Shown here piece by piece: positions 59,594 through 64,000 of a DNA stretch of 64,000 nucleotides (position 1 is its first letter; every line of letters begins with the position of its first letter). Source of the DNA: Cloeon dipterum (lineage: Eukaryota; Arthropoda; Insecta; Ephemeroptera; Baetidae). Both the position numbers and the translations under genes were made by a program. The stretch covers positions 18,156,501-18,220,500 of the forward strand of contig NC_088787.1 in the NCBI RefSeq assembly GCF_949628265.1. Direction: 5' to 3'. The notes beneath the pieces are model-generated. The model saw only the letters and a program-made list of their open reading frames with translations. It was not told the origin of the DNA and searched no databases.

Positions 59594-61887
59594 TTACTTA
59601 ATCCTACTTCTAGGCACCCTCTTTAAATCGTCGTCGTTGTTGCTGGGATAGTTGTACGGCGCTTCTGTGTGGTGGTTTGGCGTATTCTCCACCTGCCTCG
59701 CCGTGTATTCCTGTTAAACTCAGTCAGCGTGAGATGTTAGCGAGGAATGTTAATCAAAACACACTTACTCTTGTTTCATTCTGAGCTGCGCTCCTTTGCT
59801 CGTAGGTCGGCGCACTCCTTTCCTCCGGTTGCCGGAAGGAACTCACTTTGCTTTTCGCGTTCCACTGCAACTTTGTCCCCACAACCTGGAAACATCATAT
59901 ATTTAAACTTTGCTTAATTTTTCATATAAATGGGAATCAGAACCTTTTTAACCCCACCAGTCGGTTGGTAGTGATCGTTGAAGGTGGATACTCGCGGAGT
60001 GATGTTTCTATAGTCCGTTGTCCTAGCAACATTTTCAGTTCGGGGTTGCCGGAAAGAACTTCGTGAACTCGTGGAGCGAACCATAGAACCTACAAATCAA
60101 GTATTAAAATATTCATTATTTTAATAAATAAAAAATTATACCGTGTCTATCCTCGCCAGCGGATTCGTAATTCTCTATCGAACTGGCAAAGTCTTTCCCA
60201 TCGCCTCCTGATATTTATGATTTAATAAGCAAACGTGCTTTTTGTTAATTTAATAAACTTTACTTGGAGTCATCGCTTTTCTCTGCGCAATGCCATCTGT
60301 GCTCTTCGCCCTTCTCACTCTAGCCTTGTCTTGGTCTCTGGGCGTAGATATTACGCTTCCAAATGCCATGGATGGGCGAGTGCTTCTCTGATCCCTCCGC
60401 AAATACCTTTTTAAAATATAATCAATACGAGATATATAAAATAATAGCCTCTGCTTGAAATCCGCAGTGCCACCGCAAATATTTAATGGGAGATTGACGG
60501 ATAAGGATTCATGCTCTGCTTTCGTGCTCTATAATACCAATAAAAGCCCAGCCATAAAGTTTATGATAATAAAGTCAGTACCTGGGTGTTTCGCTCTCGA
60601 TCTCTGCAAACTTGACCCTGAACTCGTCCCCTCGAGGCGTCATTGCTTTTCTGACGGGCGTCACACCCGTTGGCGGTATGTACCGTCCTGTTTTGGGACA
60701 GTAAGTTCCCTTTGGTTTCCGGGGAGTTGGGGTAGCCGCGTCCTGAGGCGGCGGCGGATGCGGCTGAGGTTGCGCTCTTGGATCAGGTGGGTCCGGAACG
60801 AACCTGCCTGTTTTTGGACACCACGTGCCAGGGGTCTTAGATGAAACTCGCGAAACGGGCCTCTCTTGTTGAAAAGTTAGATCTGTTGGACGCAACTTCT
60901 GTGGCGCCTGTGGAGTGGCTTCTCTGGACATTTGCTGTCCAGTTACAGGGGGATTTGTTGGTCTCTCGAATTGACGCTGTTGAAGATCCTGTAAATTATT
61001 GTTAAATCAGGAGAAATTTTATAAAATTAGATAAATTTTCTCACTTTGAAGTCAGGTACTTGAGGTCTGGTGAGCGTTTCGTCCACATCCTTTGTAGTAT
61101 CAACTGGTATCTTATTGTTAGCGACTGGCGTGGATGGAACCGAAGGAAGCTTCCCTGTGACCGTAATGGTGACCTCTTTGGCCACCGGTTTTCCGCTTGG
61201 CATGACAGGTGTGGCCTCGGCCATCGGCTGCATTTGTCGAACTGATGAGGTCCTCATCATTCCTGCAGTGGCCCTCTCTGGCTTTTCTTGTCCCGGTTGA
61301 GCCGCGACTTGAGGCTGAGCTGCTGAAGGCTGGTACTGGTTTGGTGGCGGCGCTTGGTACTGGGGGGTTTGTGGTTGGTACTGGTTCGATGGGGTTGTTT
61401 GATAGTTTGAGGATTGGTACTGGGTCGAGGGTTGATACTGGGTTGCTGGAGGTTGATTTTGGTTCAGCGGAGTTGCGGCAGGTTGGTGTTGGGCTGTCGT
61501 GACTGGTTGGTATTGAGTTGACAAAGGAGGGTCTTTGGAGGAAGGGACCTGGTATTGTGCAGATACAGGAGCTTTATAATCATTGGTTGAAGGGTATTTA
61601 TATTCATTTGTAGGTGGTGCTCTATAATCTGGTGTAGCAGTTTTGAAATCATTTGTCGAAGGAGTTTTGTAATCGTTGGATGGCTGGTACTGTGCTGAGG
61701 ATGGAGGCTGATGCTGCGATTGGGTTTGGTACTGATTAGAAGATCGTTGTTGCGAGGAAAGTGTCGAGGCGGTGAAAGCGTTTGATTCAGGAGCTTGTTG
61801 TGATATTCTGTTCCTCATCGAGTCGGGTTTGATTGAGGACATGTCACTGCCGGTGAATCCACTCATCGGTTGGTTAGAGTCCGACAT
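59594..61887 (-). CDS. Unrecognised disordered Gln/Pro/Tyr-rich protein with twin CPKTGR motifs
   Basis: Seven coding exons on the minus strand (61887-61045, 60988-60582, 60406-60264, 60207-60142, 60089-59944, 59885-59769, 59710-59594) give 612 residues. Residues 50-190 are a low-complexity array of YQ-P units (NQYQPQ, TQYQPS, AQYQPS, NDYKTP/NDYKAP) typical of disordered, Tyr-spaced proteins. Mid-protein lie two near-identical units, GTWCPKTGRFVPD and GTYCPKTGRYIPP, about 35 residues apart, with VRKAMTP and QRKAMTP after them, then SSFRQPRTE and SSFRQPEE repeats. No enzyme or membrane segment. The acceptor at 61905 shows an upstream noncoding exon. Position beside a sals-like muscle gene hints at a cytoskeletal role, but this is weak inference. 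Confidence 0.75.
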
Positions 61888-61905
61888 GTTGAAGTAATTT
61901 TGAGT

Positions 61906-63764
61906 CTAAAAAAGAGATCAATATGGCAAACAGGATTTAAATTATTTTGTATGCGGACAAATTAAAATGCGCATTTAAAAAAAATAACGAGCTTCTATTT
62001 GTCGCTGCACAAGCGATCCTTTAATTTAACAATTGCCAAAGGCACCGTGGCTTAATAAAATAAACAAACAGATGTTCATTGAATGAGAGCACTTAATCAC
62101 CACTCTCCACCTAATTAAAGCAACAAAGCGACGTGGCGTAATTAAGTTAGCTAATTGCACGCAGTTATATTAATCAAGCGGGAAACTCGACACTGAGCGT
62201 TGAAATTAACTCGACTTTATTCGCGCTAACTTGAGTGGGAAAGATCGGTGGCGCGAGCAAATATGTTGTGAGCGCTTGGCACGTAATGCGGTTCCGCATA
62301 GCACGGAATGCTCACCGGCTGCATAACTACGAAATTGAAATCAATTTAGTCGGATATGCACGTAAACGTGGTAAAGTTTTCCGTTCTTTCGAGAGCAGGC
62401 TTTTCATGTGCAATGAGTGCTTCGTTTACAAACTGTAAAAAGTAAATATTGTACGCTAATATTTTCAGTGGAAACAAAAGGGGCAAAAATCGATCTGGAA
62501 AGAATTCTTCCCTAACCATTTAACGTTCATACGTTTTATTCAATTCGTGAGACTGGGAGAAATAATCATCAGAAATAAAAAGTTCGCTAACTTCCCCGGT
62601 GTGTGGGAATGCTGACAACAAACGAGTGGCTGCAGAACGTTCCGGTTATGCAGCACGCGTAGCGTTCGTGTCGTGACGGTTGCGGCACCGCTCGCTTCAA
62701 GTTGATAAATCTCTTTCGCTAATGCGCGAAAATTTAATTTCTCCCTGTGCAATTTGCAACACGACTCTGTCGAGCTTCCTTTAAATTAATTATCGGTGCA
62801 CTTTGTTCCACGGTGGATGTAAAAAATTTGAATAAAACTCGAGAAAAGTGTGCGTGTTTCCAGTTCGATTAGAGACGGACTGACTTGACGTTACGCGGAT
62901 GTCACGCGGGCCAGGCCTGATAAATTATGGGAAAATGCCCTGTTTATTTGTCGCACGAGATTTCTTCCGGTGCCTGCCCGTGCCGTTGAAACAAAAAATA
63001 CACGCGGATATATTTATGCCAAACTGAGACTCACTCGCATAATCTGAATTCCTGGGAATCAATATGCAATGTGCACGTACGTGACCTGCCATTGACACAT
63101 TGTCATGGAAACTCTGCTTTTCCGTTTGACTTTTATTTTTATTTCTGCCATAATAAAAAGTTACTGCCGTTATATTTTAGTTGATCTACTTTTTACAGTC
63201 GTGGGGGATCCGAGTGTCTTTTTATTTGTCGATAATAGTGTCCCGTGAGTCTTATTGCATTACAAATTCTGTATTTTAAATTTAACTTAGTGCAATTTAA
63301 GTTTTTATATGAAATTCAATAATTACAAACATACTAGTTATCAATGACGAAGGTAATGTCAATGTAAAAATTTTAAATTCAACTTTGTCTCTTGTCGCCA
63401 ACGAAAAAGGAGTGAACATCGATCTCACTGATATATTTTCGTCATCCGCTTTACGCATTTTGTGTCTATTAAAATACTTCATTCATAAATTTTCGTGCAT
63501 AGGGAAAAGAAGGAAAAATGAATAATAAAAAATTCTTTAAAATTATTCAAAAATTTATTTTAACGAGAAAAATTTGAACCTTGAGAAAAGAAAATCATTT
63601 AAGTACAAAGCTAATAAACTATAATTAGTGGTTGAATTTTTTAAATGAACACTACTCCGCAGGAAAAAGTTGCTGCGATTTTAGGGGGTGCGTCGGCAAG
63701 GGCGGTCGTTTTACACGAGGCAGCAGGGCAATAAAAGGAACGTGAGAAAAAGCGGGCGACTCAC
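61906..63764 (-). other. 5' UTR intron of the CPKTGR gene
   Basis: Runs from the minus-strand donor CCCAG/GTGAGTCG (63,764) to the acceptor TTTTTTTAG (61,906). AT-rich; no coding sequence seen. Confidence 0.5.
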
Positions 63765-63811
63765 CTGGGCACGGAGAACGAAGTTGGCCGTGCACGGCGG
63801 CCTGAGCGACT
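63765..63811 (-). other. Short noncoding first exon of the CPKTGR gene
   Basis: From the predicted start site to a strong donor (GCCCAG/GTGAGT). It would give a 47-nt leader before splicing to 61,905 and then ATG at 61,887. Predicted from donor, acceptor and core promoter spacing. Confidence 0.5.
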
Positions 63812-63846
63812 GATTGCGCGCCCATTCGTGTATTGCCTATATATAA
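63808..63846 (-). promoter_or_regulatory. TATA plus initiator core promoter
   Basis: On the minus strand TATATATA (63,845-63,838) is followed by the arthropod initiator TCAGTC with its A at 63,811, a spacing of about 30-34 nt, as in canonical TATA promoters. The strong donor downstream supports transcription to the left. Confidence 0.6.
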
Positions 63847-64000
63847 TGGGATGTTGAGAGCAAAAGAGGGCAATAATAATATCAAAACATATATTCCATA
63901 ACAGAGAGCACGAGAGGCAGCGCCTGGTACACAGATAATCCGTCCGCCACCGCCGCCGTTTCGCTTTCCAGTCGGATTAATATTCGACGGCCTCGACCAA
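63847..64000. other. Right window edge
   Basis: Upstream flank of the CPKTGR promoter. It contains a GC-rich CCGCCACCGCCGCCG stretch; no gene supported. Confidence 0.4.

Noticed and set aside
63771-63821. ATG in the predicted first exon region of the CPKTGR gene, opening MGAQSVAQ
   Set aside because: It lies upstream of the predicted start site and is out of frame with the main protein after splicing.
1-64000. CRISPR arrays, tRNA or rRNA genes, virus-like elements, transposase or reverse-transcriptase fragments
   Set aside because: None of the expected motifs or repeat patterns was seen on either strand. Small decayed non-coding elements cannot be excluded without a repeat library search.

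Overview
The window is a gene-dense stretch of an arthropod nuclear genome, most likely an insect. The introns are short (many 50-70 nt), AT-rich and GT-AG. Start contexts are of the CAAAATG type. The gene set includes a neuropeptide F precursor, a SMRTER/NCoR corepressor and a sarcomere WH2 protein resembling Drosophila sals. The species cannot be named from sequence alone. I found no rRNA, tRNA, CRISPR array or recognisable virus-like or transposon protein. All gene models were built by hand from reading frame, splice sites and intron phase; every multi-exon CDS closes in frame with a length divisible by three.

Layout. 1-2 kb: the 3' end of a nuclear receptor corepressor (+). 4.3-8.9 kb: SVOP, a synaptic-vesicle MFS transporter (+). 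9.3-11.8 kb: a full-length FUT8-like protein (+) in which the donor-binding Arg pair is Asp-Asp. 12.1-13.1 kb: Emg1/Nep1 (-), tail-to-tail with the FUT8-like gene. 13.5-15.2 kb: short-chain acyl-CoA dehydrogenase (+), head-to-head with Emg1. 15.2-18.7 kb: gene-poor, with a GC-rich foldback island near 18 kb. 18.8-24.2 kb: neuropeptide F (+) with a 41-residue cassette exon. 27.1-31.4 kb: an unrecognised protein with one calponin-homology-like domain (+). 33.2-47.8 kb: an unrecognised single-pass membrane protein (+), with two homologous, phase-matched transmembrane exons, a probable second promoter, and a C-terminus ending Arg-Gly-Asp. 50.4-53.4 kb: Uba2, the SUMO E1 subunit (+). 53.7-56.3 kb: a sals-like two-WH2 actin-binding protein (-), tail-to-tail with Uba2. 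59.6-63.8 kb: an unrecognised disordered Gln/Pro/Tyr-rich protein (-) with a TATA-plus-initiator promoter near 63.8 kb.

The genes are not one pathway. They are mostly single-copy housekeeping genes (Emg1, Acads, Uba2, Smr) mixed with neural and muscle genes (Svop, NPF, sals-like). The strongest candidates for undescribed biology are the FUT8-like protein lacking the donor-site residues, and the membrane-protein locus that swaps transmembrane exons in front of a shared, glycosylatable, RGD-ending ectodomain.
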